DNA from: an uncultured Collinsella sp.
Lineage (GTDB): Bacteria; Actinomycetota; Coriobacteriia; Coriobacteriales; Coriobacteriaceae
Direction of reading: 5' to 3'
Length of the DNA stretch: 64,000 bases
Assembly: GCA_902494195.1 (NCBI GenBank)
Contig: CABUSH010000010.1
Span: 1-64,000 of the forward strand
A program made the position numbers and the translations under genes. This document shows, in pieces, positions 1 through 8,518 of this stretch; the first letter of the stretch is position 1; every line of letters begins with the position of its first letter. The notes under the pieces were generated by a model. The model made no database searches, was not told where the DNA came from, and was given only the letters and a program-made list of their open reading frames with translations.

Positions 1-81
1 GCCCTCGTGCAAAAACACGAGGACGGAAAGCATCAGCAGGCCCCAAAAGACCGATGAGAGAACGCTCAGAACAGTATCCAT
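1..81 (-). CDS. rseP: RseP-type site-2 intramembrane metalloprotease, N-terminal fragment
   Basis: Only the first 27 codons lie in the window; the gene runs off the left edge. They encode a hydrophobic first membrane segment ending in Phe-Leu-His-Glu-Gly, the beginning of the HExGH zinc-binding motif of site-2 proteases. The ATG is at the high-coordinate end and follows dxr by about 25 bases. The order pyrH-frr-uppS-cdsA-dxr-rseP is a very common bacterial arrangement and supports the call. In the family, the enzyme cleaves membrane-spanning anti-sigma factors or signal-peptide remnants inside the membrane. The PDZ domain and second metal ligand cannot be checked here. Confidence 0.85.
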   Translation of the reverse strand, partial: MDTVLSVLSSVFWGLLMLSVLVFLHEG

Positions 82-106
82 AAAACGAAAAAGCAATCCT
101 TATGGG

Positions 107-1294
107 TTAGGAACGGGTTGCGGCGAGCACCTGCGCAGCCTTTTCACGCGCCCACGCATCGATGTCGCGAAGCTGCTCAAACGAATCGACCGCCTGCATA
201 TCGTGGGCATCCATGCAGGATTCCACAATGCGATCGATATCGGTAAAGCTGCAGCCATCGTGCAGGAAGGCATCGACGGCGACCTCGTTGGCGGCATTGA
301 GCACGCACGGCATGGTGCCACCCGTCTTGCCGGCACGTTCGGCCAGTGCCAGACAGCGGAAGGTATCCATGTCGGCAGCATCAAACGTGAGCTGCCCCAG
401 CTCGCGGAAATCGATACGAGGCGCCGGGGTATCCCAACGCTCGGGATACGAGAACGCGAACTGGATGGGAATACGCATGTCGGAAGCACCGAGATGCGCC
501 ATCACGGAGCCGTCGGCAAACTCGACCATAGAGTGAATCTTGGACTGACGCTGCACGACCACGTTAATGAAATCGAGGTCGCAGTTAAACAGATGCATGG
601 CCTCAATGCGCTCCAGGCCCTTGTTCATGAGGGTGGCGGAGTCGATGGTGATCTTGGCGCCCATGGCCCACGTGGGATGTGCGAGGGCATCGGCACGCGT
701 CACGCGATTGAGCTCGTCGCGCGTGCGGCCAAAGAACGGACCGCCCGAGCAGGTGAGCCAAATAAAATGAGCCTCGCGCGGGTCCTCCCCCAGATAGCAC
801 TGGTAGATGGCGGAGTGCTCAGAGTCGACTGGAATAAGCTGGCCCGGTTGCGCCAACGGCATAAGCAAGTCGCCGCCGACGACGAGGGACTCCTTGTTGG
901 CAAGGGCAAGACGCTTATTCGAGGTCAAGGCCGCATGGCTCGCCTCGAGACCGGCGGCGCCCACAATAGCGACAAGCACGCAGTCGACATCGTCGCGACG
1001 CGCGAGCTCGCAAACCGCCTGCGCGCCAACGCCGAGCTTCGTTCCCTCGGGCAACTCCTGCAGCACGGCGTCATCGCCATGAGCGACATCGGCCACGGCA
1101 ACCGCCGGAACCGAGAACTCGCGGGCAGCGGCAACGAGCTCGGAGGTGCTGGAGTTAACGGACAGCGCCGTCACCTGCAAGCGATCGGCATGCTGACGGC
1201 ACACATCGAGCGCCTGGGTGCCGATAGAGCCCGTACAGCCCAGGATGGCAACACGGAGACGTCCATCGGAGCCATACGTCGTCTGGAAGGACAT
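107..1294 (-). CDS. dxr: 1-deoxy-D-xylulose-5-phosphate reductoisomerase
   Basis: Second enzyme of the MEP isoprenoid pathway: it converts DXP to 2-C-methyl-erythritol 4-phosphate with NADPH and a divalent metal. The 395-residue protein has the nucleotide-binding loop GCTGSIG (19-25), NKES (133-136), the metal and substrate segment around DSEHS (157-161), CSGGPF (182-187), HPTWAMG (206-212) and SATLMNKGLE (219-228), all classic Dxr signatures at normal length. Its ATG overlaps the cdsA stop as TAATG, so the two are probably translationally coupled. It lies between cdsA and rseP, so isoprenoid supply sits in the same operon as undecaprenyl diphosphate synthase. Confidence 0.98.
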   Translation of the reverse strand: MSFQTTYGSDGRLRVAILGCTGSIGTQALDVCRQHADRLQVTALSVNSSTSELVAAAREFSVPAVAVADVAHGDDAVLQELPEGTKLGVGAQAVCELARRDDVDCVLVAIVGAAGLEASHAALTSNKRLALANKESLVVGGDLLMPLAQPGQLIPVDSEHSAIYQCYLGEDPREAHFIWLTCSGGPFFGRTRDELNRVTRADALAHPTWAMGAKITIDSATLMNKGLERIEAMHLFNCDLDFINVVVQRQSKIHSMVEFADGSVMAHLGASDMRIPIQFAFSYPERWDTPAPRIDFRELGQLTFDAADMDTFRCLALAERAGKTGGTMPCVLNAANEVAVDAFLHDGCSFTDIDRIVESCMDAHDMQAVDSFEQLRDIDAWAREKAAQVLAATRS

Positions 1295-2208
1295 TACAGC
1301 ACGCCTCCGATCATCAGCATCAGCTGCGCGGTGATGCAGCCGAAGATAAGCGAATCGCTACGATCGAGCATGCCGCCGTGGCCCGGGATAAGGTTGCCGG
1401 AATCCTTGACGCCCACACCGCGCTTGATGCGCGACTCGATAAGGTCGCCGATAACGCCCAGAATGGACACGACCACGCCGCACAGCAGCGCATAGGGCAG
1501 GCTGAGCTTGTAGAAATGCGTCGCCCACAGGATGAGCCAAATCAAAACCGAGCCAAGGATGCCGCCGGCAAAACCCTCCCAGCTCTTTTTGGGAGAGATC
1601 TTGGGAACCATCTTGTGCTTGCCGATACGGCTACCCACGATGTAGGCAAACGAGTCGGAGACCCAAAGGGACGCGCAAACGCCCACCGAAAGCAGGGCGC
1701 CGGCAAAACCGGGCACGGCATCGCGCAGCAGCACGATAGCTGACAGCATAAAGCCAGTGTAGATGGGACCCATGAGCGTCACGGCCACATCAGAGATGCG
1801 GGTACGCGGCGACCAGACATACCAAATGCCCACAGCGAGCATCAGGGCAAAAAGCAGGGCATTCAGCAACATCGAATCGCCCAACGCCGACAGCGGAAAG
1901 AGTACGGCGGCAGCGATACCCATGCGCTCGTTAGCCATCTTGCCATCGAGCCTCGTCATACGGAAAAACTCATAGCAGCACAGACCGCTCATGACAGAAA
2001 CAAAGATGGCCGTGGGCACGATACCCAAAACCAGGCACAGGATAAAGACAACGGCGTAGACGATACCGGCAGCGGCACGGGTAATAAAGCCCGCAAGCCA
2101 CGAACCGGTGCCATTCTTCGCTGCGGGCGCTCCCGCAGCGACAGCCTTGCGCGCGGGCGCCGCGGAAACTGGCGTCTTGGGAGCAGATGCCTTGGGACGA
2201 TCGGACAC
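1294..2208 (-). CDS. cdsA: Phosphatidate cytidylyltransferase (CDP-diglyceride synthase)
   Basis: Integral membrane enzyme that makes CDP-diacylglycerol from phosphatidic acid and CTP, the branch point for phospholipids. The protein has 304 residues: an Ala/Lys/Pro-rich cytoplasmic extension of about 35 residues, then a series of hydrophobic helices, and near the C-terminus (about 258-288) the family signature with SRIKRGVGVKD followed by PGHGGMLDRSD. The start is GTG, 8 bases after an AGGAGG that overlaps the uppS tail. It is the usual neighbour of uppS and dxr. The N-terminal extension is longer than in textbook CdsA but of low complexity, so probably dispensable. Confidence 0.97.
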   Translation of the reverse strand: MSDRPKASAPKTPVSAAPARKAVAAGAPAAKNGTGSWLAGFITRAAAGIVYAVVFILCLVLGIVPTAIFVSVMSGLCCYEFFRMTRLDGKMANERMGIAAAVLFPLSALGDSMLLNALLFALMLAVGIWYVWSPRTRISDVAVTLMGPIYTGFMLSAIVLLRDAVPGFAGALLSVGVCASLWVSDSFAYIVGSRIGKHKMVPKISPKKSWEGFAGGILGSVLIWLILWATHFYKLSLPYALLCGVVVSILGVIGDLIESRIKRGVGVKDSGNLIPGHGGMLDRSDSLIFGCITAQLMLMIGGVL

Positions 2209-2210
2209 GA

Positions 2211-3005
2211 TTAAGCCTCCTCGGTCTTGCTCAGTCCACCAAACCTACGGTCACGGCCCTGATAGGCCAAAATGGCGTCGACAAGGCCCCAACGATCAAA
2301 GTCGGGCCAATAGGTATCGGTGACGTAGAACTCGGAATAAGCCACCTGCCACAGCAGATAGTTCGAAAGACGCAGCTCACCAGAGGTGCGAATCACAAGC
2401 TCAGGATCGGGAAGGCCGGCGGTATAGAGGTGGGAAGCCACCATGTCGTCATCAATTGCGGCAGGATCGATCTTACCGGCGGCAGCGTCGAGTGCGATCT
2501 GACGGACAGCGCGGGTAATCTCGGCACGCGCGCCGTAGTTGACGGCAAGCGCCAGCGTCATGCCGGTGTGATCGGCGCACTCGGCAAGACCGCGTTCAAA
2601 AACGTCGCGGGTCTTCTTGGGCAGCGCGGAAATGTCACCCAAAAAGACAACGCGCACGTTTTCGCGCTTCAGAAGCGGCAGCTCGTCGATAAACGTCTTG
2701 GCAAACAGATGCATCAAGACGTTGACCTCATGCTGCGGGCGGTTCCAGTTTTCGGTAGAAAACGCATAGGCAGAAAGCACGTCGACGCCCAGACGCACGC
2801 AGGCGGTAATAATCTCGCGAAGGGAGACGATACCCGCCTTGTGGCCCTCAGTGCGCGCAAGACCACGCGACGTGGCCCAACGACCATTGCCGTCCATGAT
2901 GCACGAGATATGGTGCGGAATGTTATTGAGGTCAAGGTCGGAAAAACCGACGCCCGCAGGGGCGTCGGCAAAGTACTCGACCAGTTTATGCTCGTCGTAT
3001 TGCAC
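2211..3005 (-). CDS. uppS: Isoprenyl transferase (undecaprenyl diphosphate synthase)
   Basis: Cis-prenyltransferase that condenses isopentenyl units to make the C55 carrier lipid for peptidoglycan and surface polysaccharides. The 264-residue protein shows IMDGNGRWA with the catalytic Asp at residue 38, the SAYAFSTENW segment, and the C-terminal ELRLSNYLLWQ and YWPDF motifs. The start is GTG one base after the frr stop, so translation is probably coupled. The lipid it makes is needed by the rod-shape operon (31,813-37,773) and by the polysaccharide region at the right end of the window. Confidence 0.98.
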   Translation of the reverse strand: MQYDEHKLVEYFADAPAGVGFSDLDLNNIPHHISCIMDGNGRWATSRGLARTEGHKAGIVSLREIITACVRLGVDVLSAYAFSTENWNRPQHEVNVLMHLFAKTFIDELPLLKRENVRVVFLGDISALPKKTRDVFERGLAECADHTGMTLALAVNYGARAEITRAVRQIALDAAAGKIDPAAIDDDMVASHLYTAGLPDPELVIRTSGELRLSNYLLWQVAYSEFYVTDTYWPDFDRWGLVDAILAYQGRDRRFGGLSKTEEA

Positions 3006-3006
3006 C

Positions 3007-3543
3007 TTAGATCTCCATGACCTCGGCTTCTTTTTCCTTCAGAAGCTCCTCGACCTTGGCGACATACTCATCGGTGTGCTTCTGGACCTTGGCCTGCTCG
3101 CGACGGACATCGTCCTCGGTGAGCTCCTCATCGCGCTCGAGCTTGTTGTTGAAGTCGCGACGGATGTTACGGATAGACACCTTGGCCTGCTCGGCGTACT
3201 CGCGGCACTCCTTGACGAGCTCGCGACGGCGCTCCTCGGTGGGAGCCGGGAACGGAAGACGAACGACGGTGCCATCGGAGTTGGGGGTAATACCCAGATC
3301 GGAAGCGCCGATGGCCTTGACGATAGCGTTGATGAGTGCCTTGTCCCACGGCTCGATGAGCAGCATGTGGGCTTCGGGGGTCTTGACGGCGGCAACCTGC
3401 GTGACCGGCGTGGGAACACCGTAATAATCGACGGTGATGTCGGACAGAATGTTGGCATTGGCGCGGCCGGTACGGACCTTGGAGAAGTTATGCTTGAGGG
3501 ACTCGAGCGACTTGTCCATATGGGCGGTGATGTTCTCTGCCAT
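3007..3543 (-). CDS. frr: Ribosome recycling factor
   Basis: Splits post-termination ribosomes together with EF-G. The 178-residue length is slightly shorter than the common 185. The protein has the conserved central segment with KVRTGRANA and the long charged three-helix-bundle C-terminus (KKEREELV-like region, then repeated Glu/Lys heptads). The ATG follows an AGGAGGATT ribosome-binding site that also encodes the last residues of pyrH, and pyrH-frr are adjacent as in most bacteria. Confidence 0.98.
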   Translation of the reverse strand: MAENITAHMDKSLESLKHNFSKVRTGRANANILSDITVDYYGVPTPVTQVAAVKTPEAHMLLIEPWDKALINAIVKAIGASDLGITPNSDGTVVRLPFPAPTEERRRELVKECREYAEQAKVSIRNIRRDFNNKLERDEELTEDDVRREQAKVQKHTDEYVAKVEELLKEKEAEVMEI

Positions 3544-3545
3544 GC

Positions 3546-4268
3546 TTAATCCTCCTGATAGACGAGCGTGCCGACGGGCTCACCCGCGAGCGCGCGCTTG
3601 ACAGTGTCCTCGCCATCGATGTTGAGGACCAAAATCGGCATACGGTTATCTTGGCACAGTGCCGTAGCCGTGGAATCCATAACCTGCAGACCGCGGACGA
3701 GCACCTCATGGTAGGTGATCTTGTCAAAGCGGACGGCATCGGCGCACTTGACGGGATCCTTGTCATAGATGCCGTCGACCTTGGTGGCCTTGATCAGAAT
3801 CTCGGCGCCGATCTCGCACGCACGAAGAGCCGCGGCGGTGTCGGTCGTAAAGTACGGATTGCCCGAACCGGCGGCAAAAATAACGACATTGCCCTTGGAA
3901 AGGTGGTTGATGGCGCGACGGCGAATATAGGGCTCGCAGATCTCGTTCATCTGAATAGCGCTCATCACGCGGCAAGGAACATCGTTATGCTCGAAGGCAT
4001 CCTGCAGGGCGAGCGCGTTCATAACGGTTGCCAGCATGCCCATGTAGTCGGCCTGAGCACGCTCCATGCCACCGGCAGCGCCGGCCATGCCGCGGAAAAT
4101 ATTGCCGCCGCCGACAACGACGCCGACCTCATGGCCAACGGCGAGCAGCTCCTTGACCTGCTTGGCAAGATGGTCGGTAACCTTGGGGTCGATGCCATAT
4201 TGGCCGTCGCCCATCAGTGCTTCGCCGGAAAGCTTCAAAAGCACGCGTTTATATCGGATGTCGGACAA
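3546..4268 (-). CDS. pyrH: Uridylate kinase (UMP kinase)
   Basis: Amino-acid-kinase-fold enzyme phosphorylating UMP to UDP. The 240-residue protein has KRVLLKLSGEAL at the N-terminus, VVVGGGNIFRG, and the later GTGNP-like segment written here as GSGNPYFTTDTAA, all typical of bacterial PyrH. The start is TTG directly behind AAAGGAGGATCGCT, a strong ribosome-binding site that decides the start. It is the first gene after the rpsB-tsf terminator and so probably heads the pyrH-frr-uppS-cdsA-dxr-rseP transcript; a weak TAGAAT -10-like string precedes it, but I see no convincing -35. Confidence 0.98.
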   Translation of the reverse strand: MSDIRYKRVLLKLSGEALMGDGQYGIDPKVTDHLAKQVKELLAVGHEVGVVVGGGNIFRGMAGAAGGMERAQADYMGMLATVMNALALQDAFEHNDVPCRVMSAIQMNEICEPYIRRRAINHLSKGNVVIFAAGSGNPYFTTDTAAALRACEIGAEILIKATKVDGIYDKDPVKCADAVRFDKITYHEVLVRGLQVMDSTATALCQDNRMPILVLNIDGEDTVKRALAGEPVGTLVYQED

Positions 4269-4328
4269 AGCGATCCTCCTTTAGATTGAACTCTCAACAT
4301 TCTATCAAAGGCTCTAAGAAGAGCCATG

Positions 4329-4363
4329 AAAAAGCAGGCTGTGAGTAAAACCCACAGCCTGCT
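4329..4363 (-). terminator. Intrinsic terminator of rpsB-tsf
   Basis: An 11-bp perfect stem (AGCAGGCTGTG pairing with CACAGCCTGCT) with a short loop, followed on the minus strand by five T residues. It lies 24 bases past the tsf stop codon and separates rpsB-tsf from the pyrH operon. Confidence 0.88.
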
Positions 4364-4386
4364 CATTACCAGCTACAAGAGCTTAT

Positions 4387-5256
4387 TTACTCGCCACGGA
4401 CCAGACGGTCAAAGGCAACGACGGTAATGGTGTCGCCGAGCTCCTTGGAGACCTGCTCAGCGTACTTCTTGATGGTGAGGGAGCTGTCCTTGATGAACTC
4501 CTGATCGGTGAGCACGGACTGCTTGTAGAACTTCTCCAGACGGCCGACAGCCATCTTCTCCTGAATGGCCTCGGGCTTGCCGGACTCGGCAGCCTGAGCC
4601 ATGTAGATCTGCTTCTCGTGCTCGACGGTCTCGGCCGGAACCTGATCGCGGGTAGCGCAGATCGGGGCGACGGCGGCAACCTGAAGGGCAACGTCGTGAG
4701 CGAAGGTCTTGAAGGACTCAGCCTGAGCGGTCTCGGCCTTCTCGAAAGCAAACTCGACGAGGACGCCGATCTTACCACCCATGTGGATGTAAGAAGCGAG
4801 AGCGCCGTTCTCGGCCTTACGGGCGGCGAAGCGGGAGATCTTCATGTTCTCGCCCATGATGTGAATCATCTCGGTGAGCTCGGAGGAAACGGTCTCCTCG
4901 CCCATCGGCTTCTCAAGCAGAGCGTCGACGTCAGCAGGCTCGGTGGTAGCGACAACCTCAGCGACCTTGGAAGCAAAGCCGGTGAACTTGGCGTTGGAGC
5001 CAACGAAGTCGGTCTCGCAGGAGAGCTCGAGCAGAGCGCCGGTCTTGCCATCCTCGGAGACGAACGCGGCGACAGCGCCCTCGTTGGTCTCACGGCCAGC
5101 CTTCTTGGCAGCCTTGGCAAGGCCGTTCTTACGCAGAACGTCGACAGCGGCGTCCATGTCGCCGTCAGCCTCGACGAGAGCCTTCTTGCACTCCATCATC
5201 GGGGAGTCGGTCATCTCGCGGAGCTGCTTGACCATAGCGGCGGTAATCTGGGCCAT
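4387..5256 (-). CDS. tsf: Elongation factor Ts
   Basis: Guanine-nucleotide exchange factor for EF-Tu. The first residues MAQITAAMVKQLREMTDSPM are followed by MECKKAL, the EF-Ts signature, and residues about 60-200 hold the dimerised core (IHIMGENMKISRFAARK, typical of the family). I chose the ATG at 5256, giving 289 residues, because GAAAGGAAC sits at the right distance upstream; a TTG five codons earlier has no such support. It follows rpsB by 45 bases and is closed by a clear terminator. Confidence 0.98.
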   Translation of the reverse strand: MAQITAAMVKQLREMTDSPMMECKKALVEADGDMDAAVDVLRKNGLAKAAKKAGRETNEGAVAAFVSEDGKTGALLELSCETDFVGSNAKFTGFASKVAEVVATTEPADVDALLEKPMGEETVSSELTEMIHIMGENMKISRFAARKAENGALASYIHMGGKIGVLVEFAFEKAETAQAESFKTFAHDVALQVAAVAPICATRDQVPAETVEHEKQIYMAQAAESGKPEAIQEKMAVGRLEKFYKQSVLTDQEFIKDSSLTIKKYAEQVSKELGDTITVVAFDRLVRGE

Positions 5257-5301
5257 TGTGGTTCCTTTCAAAGAGATGAAAAAGAATTAACTAAGACTGA
5301 T

Positions 5302-6030
5302 TTACTCGGCCTTGGGCTCAGCGGCCATCTCGGCCTCGGAGACCTGCTCCTTGCCGGAGCCAGCGAGGCAGGCGTCAGCCATGAGCTCGCACATAAGGGT
5401 GACAGCGGAGATAGCGTCATCGTTGCAGGGGATGCCGTACTCGACCTCGTCGGGATCGGAGTTGGTGTCGATCAGAGCGACGACGGGGATGTTCAGGCGC
5501 TGGGCCTCCTTGATGGCGTTCTCCTCGCGCTTGGTGTCGATGACGAAGAGAGCCTGGGGCAGACCCTTCATGTCGCGGGCGCCACCGAGGTTGGTCTGGA
5601 GCTTGGTGAGCTCCTTGCCGAGCACAGCCTGCTCCTTCTTGGGGAGCACTGCCATGCGGCCGTCCTCGACCATGGCCTCGAGCTCCTCCATGCGGTTGAT
5701 GCGGGAGCGGATGGTAACGAAGTTGGTCAGCATACCGCCGAGCCAACGCTGGTTGATGTAAGGCATGTTGGCGCGCTCAGCAGCGTTCTTGACGGCCTCC
5801 TGAGCCTGCTTCTTGGTGCCGACGAACAGCACGTTGCCACCCTTGGCGACGTTCTTAACGAAGGTGTAGGCCTGGTCGGCGTCGAGGATGGTCTGCTTGA
5901 GGTCGAGGATGTAGATGCCGTTGCGCTCACCGAAGATGAACGGCTTCATCTTGGGGTTCCAGCGACGGGTCTGGTGACCGAAGTGGCAGCCGGCCTCGAG
6001 CAGGGTGCGGATATTAATCTTGGTAGCCAT
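5302..6030 (-). CDS. rpsB: 30S ribosomal protein S2
   Basis: Small-subunit protein of 242 residues beginning MATKINIRTLLEAG followed by CHFGHQTRRWNPKM, the standard bacterial S2 start, with an acidic Ala/Glu tail. ATG is 6 bases after CACAGGAGG. It is transcribed from the promoter at 6172-6200 with a leader of about 130 bases, and is cotranscribed with tsf, the usual bacterial pair. Confidence 0.99.
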   Translation of the reverse strand: MATKINIRTLLEAGCHFGHQTRRWNPKMKPFIFGERNGIYILDLKQTILDADQAYTFVKNVAKGGNVLFVGTKKQAQEAVKNAAERANMPYINQRWLGGMLTNFVTIRSRINRMEELEAMVEDGRMAVLPKKEQAVLGKELTKLQTNLGGARDMKGLPQALFVIDTKREENAIKEAQRLNIPVVALIDTNSDPDEVEYGIPCNDDAISAVTLMCELMADACLAGSGKEQVSEAEMAAEPKAE

Positions 6031-6148
6031 GTTAAACCTCCTGTGGTTTGCCTCCGCGCGGGGTCATCCTCCAAAACCAACCCAGACATGTGCTACCAAA
6101 GCCCGGGCACCACGGTATGAAGTAGCCGCGCGTGCGTGATAAAAACAT

Positions 6149-6164
6149 GTTGCCGTGAAGCAAC
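6149..6164 (-). promoter_or_regulatory. Hairpin in the rpsB leader, possible S2 autoregulatory or attenuation element
   Basis: Just downstream of the predicted rpsB start site the minus strand has GTTGC-TTCACG-GCAAC, followed three bases later by TTTTT. The stem is only 5 bp, too weak for a confident terminator. S2-binding rpsB leaders are known in several bacterial phyla; whether this leader belongs to one of those families is an inference that needs covariance analysis. Confidence 0.35.
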
Positions 6165-6171
6165 CCGATGA

Positions 6172-6200
6172 ATGATAGCAGGAATGCATCTTCCTGCCAA
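6172..6200 (-). promoter_or_regulatory. Promoter of rpsB-tsf
   Basis: On the minus strand: -35 TTGGCA, 17-base spacer, -10 TATCAT with a TG one base upstream (extended -10). It gives a leader of about 130 bases to rpsB. Spacing and hexamers are close to the sigma70/SigA consensus. Confidence 0.8.
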
Positions 6201-6249
6201 CCCGCAATCAAAACCACACACCTGAGTGCAGCGCGGAACGTCCCAGCAA

Positions 6250-7170
6250 CTATTCGCCGCGGGGATGGGCTTGAGCCACGGCCCGCTTAAGCCGATCGGG
6301 CGTGAGATGCGTGTAGATCTGCGTCGTGGACAGACTCGCATGACCCAGCAGCTCTTGAACCGAGCGCAGGTCCGCACCGCCCTCAAGCAAGTCGGTCGCA
6401 AAAGTATGGCGCATCGCATGCGGGGCGATGTCGGCCGGAATGCCGGCGAGCGTCGCCAGCGTATGGAACCGCCGCCGGAGCATGGCGGCGCTCATGCGAT
6501 TGCCGCGCGCCGATATAAGCAGCGGATGCGGCCCGGTAGCGGGGTCACGACGCTTTGCCTGAGCGAGCAATTCCGGCCTCCCCTCCTCAATATAGAGACG
6601 CGTCGCCTCGAGCGCACGACGATACAGAGGGACGATACGTTCTTTGCTCCCCTTGCCCCAAAGGCGCAGCGTGCGTTCGGACCAAGCGATGGACTCCACA
6701 TTGAGTGCTGCGAGCTCAGAGATACGAGCACCCGAGGCATAGAGCAGCTCGAGCATCGCCGCATCGCGCAGTCCCGCGGGCGTCGAGGTATCAGGCGTCT
6801 TGAGCAGCGCCTCGACCTGCTGGGTCGTAAGGACGCCCGGCAGGTCGCGCGGCAGCTTGGGCGATGCGATTGCCGAGACCGCATCACCCTCGACAATCCC
6901 CTCGGCAGTCATCCACCGATAGAGCGAGCGAATGGCAGACAGATGCGCCGCAAGCGTTCGGGGAGCCACCTGTTCACGCGAAAGCTCGGCAAGATAGCGA
7001 CGAATGGTGCGCACGTCGGCAGCGAAAGCATCGATATCCTCGCGCTCGCACCAGGAAGCAAAGCGCTCCAGCCTCGAGCCATAGGCCGTCACCGTGTTGG
7101 GAGAAAGTCCCTCGACACGTGCGATATAGGCGATAAACGAGTCGACGGCATCGTACAGGTCAAAGGCTAT
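6250..7170 (-). CDS. Tyrosine recombinase of the XerC/XerD type, unusual start codon
   Basis: Site-specific recombinase probably resolving chromosome dimers. All catalytic residues are visible when numbered from 7170: Arg149 in ASGARISEL, Lys176 in GKGSKERIV, HAMRHTF (His251, Arg254), His277 in LLGHASL and Tyr286 in QIYTH. An N-terminal SAM-like DNA-binding domain precedes them. The reading frame holds the conserved first segment (FIAYIARVEGLSPNTV), but no ATG, GTG or TTG lies upstream of it. The first ordinary start is GTG at 7092, inside the conserved domain. A GGAGG at 7180-7184 is 9 bases before an ATA at 7170 that would give 306 residues, the normal Xer length. I therefore give 7170 as the probable start. 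Last gene of the yraN-comM-dprA-trmFO group, overlapping the trmFO stop. Confidence 0.85.
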   Translation of the reverse strand: MAFDLYDAVDSFIAYIARVEGLSPNTVTAYGSRLERFASWCEREDIDAFAADVRTIRRYLAELSREQVAPRTLAAHLSAIRSLYRWMTAEGIVEGDAVSAIASPKLPRDLPGVLTTQQVEALLKTPDTSTPAGLRDAAMLELLYASGARISELAALNVESIAWSERTLRLWGKGSKERIVPLYRRALEATRLYIEEGRPELLAQAKRRDPATGPHPLLISARGNRMSAAMLRRRFHTLATLAGIPADIAPHAMRHTFATDLLEGGADLRSVQELLGHASLSTTQIYTHLTPDRLKRAVAQAHPRGE

Positions 7171-8510
7171 GACCGGTCGCCTCCAAACAGATCGGGGCGA
7201 GTGGCCAGATAGGCATCAAGGGCCTCAAGCGCACGGTCCGCATAGGCCTGGTAGCGGTCGCGCTTGCTGCGACGCTTACCGTCCTCGAGCGGCGGCACCA
7301 GGCCAAAGTTGACATGCATGGGCTGGTAGCCCACGGTGGCAGGATCGGTCGCATAGCCCACGAGCGCGCCCAGGGCGCCCACGCGGGGCAACTCGACGCC
7401 CGCGGCACCGATAGCCTCGGCATAGGTGTTGAGCGCCGCGAGCAGACCGGTCGCCACGGCTTCCATGTACCCCTCGGTGCCGGTGATCTGACCGGCCAGG
7501 CGCACGCCGGTACCGGGCACGGCAAAGGTGCCATCGAGGACGTGCGGGGCGTCGACAAAGGTATTACGGTGCATGACACCGTAGCGGAAGAACTCAGCGT
7601 TCTCCAGGCCCGGCACCATATGGAAGACGCGCTTCTGCTCGCCAAAGGTCAGGTTGGTCTGGAAGCCCACCAGATTATAAGCGGTCTTCTCCTTGTTCTC
7701 GGCACGCAGCTGAATCGCCGCCCAGGGGCGACGTCCGGTACGCGGGTCGGTGAGGCCGACGGGCTTCATGGCGCCAAAGCGAATGGCGTCCTTGCCGGTG
7801 CGTGCAACCTCCTCGGCAGGCTGGCAGGCCTGGAACAGATCGCCGCCCTCAAAATCCTTGAGCACCACGCGGTCGGCCGTGGTAAGCGCCTCGATAAAGG
7901 CCTCGTACTCCTCCTTGTTGAGCGGAGCGTTGAGATAGTCGCCACTCCCCTGCTCCTCGTAGCGCGACTGCGAGAACAGCACGTCCATATCGAGCGTGGA
8001 GGCATCGACGATCGGCGCCGCGGCATCGAAGAACGCAAGGGCGTCGCCACCGACGAGCTTCATGACCTCTTCGCTCAGCGCCGGCGAGCACAAGGGGCCG
8101 GCGGCAATGACCACGTGACCCTCGGGAATCTGCGTGACCTCGCCGTGAATGATCTCGATATTGGGACGGGCGGCAACCTCGGCCTCGACAAGCTCGGAAA
8201 ACTTGACGCGGTCGACCGCCAAGGCACCACCGGCGGGAACAGCGGCGCGATGGGCGCAATCGAGCAGGACTGAACCCATGCGCTGGAGCTCGGCTTTTAG
8301 TAGGCCAGCAGCGGAATCTGGACGGGTCGACTTAAACGAATTGGAGCAGACGAGCTCTGCCAGGTGATCAGTATGGTGAGCCGGGGAGCTCACCTGGGGG
8401 CGCATCTCGCACAGCTTTACGGCAAACCCGCGGTCTGCCAGCTGGATCGCGCATTCCGAACCCGCCAGACCGCCACCGATAACCGTCACCTGATCGAACT
8501 GCATCTGCAA
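7167..8510 (-). CDS. trmFO: Methylenetetrahydrofolate-tRNA-(uracil-54-C5)-methyltransferase
   Basis: Flavoprotein that makes ribothymidine at tRNA position 54 using methylene-THF and FADH2. The 447-residue protein opens with the FAD-binding VIGGGLAGSECA (about 10-21), then CEMRP, and HLAELVCSNSFKS, which are hallmark TrmFO motifs; later FQTNLTFGEQKRVF and a C-terminal HVNFGLVPPLE segment also fit. ATG start after AAAGGTGT. It lies between dprA and the recombinase; in Firmicutes a topA gene usually sits beside trmFO and none is present here. Confidence 0.97.
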   Translation of the reverse strand: MQMQFDQVTVIGGGLAGSECAIQLADRGFAVKLCEMRPQVSSPAHHTDHLAELVCSNSFKSTRPDSAAGLLKAELQRMGSVLLDCAHRAAVPAGGALAVDRVKFSELVEAEVAARPNIEIIHGEVTQIPEGHVVIAAGPLCSPALSEEVMKLVGGDALAFFDAAAPIVDASTLDMDVLFSQSRYEEQGSGDYLNAPLNKEEYEAFIEALTTADRVVLKDFEGGDLFQACQPAEEVARTGKDAIRFGAMKPVGLTDPRTGRRPWAAIQLRAENKEKTAYNLVGFQTNLTFGEQKRVFHMVPGLENAEFFRYGVMHRNTFVDAPHVLDGTFAVPGTGVRLAGQITGTEGYMEAVATGLLAALNTYAEAIGAAGVELPRVGALGALVGYATDPATVGYQPMHVNFGLVPPLEDGKRRSKRDRYQAYADRALEALDAYLATRPDLFGGDRS

Positions 8511-8518
8511 ACACCTTT

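Noticed and set aside
4618..6120. 500-codon plus-strand open frame opposite tsf and rpsB
   Set aside because: Leu/Gly/Asp-rich shadow of two ribosomal genes; no domain and no start signal.
7092..7167. Frameshift in the tyrosine recombinase
   Set aside because: The conserved N-terminal helix continues in the same frame without interruption; the problem is the missing start codon, not a shifted frame.
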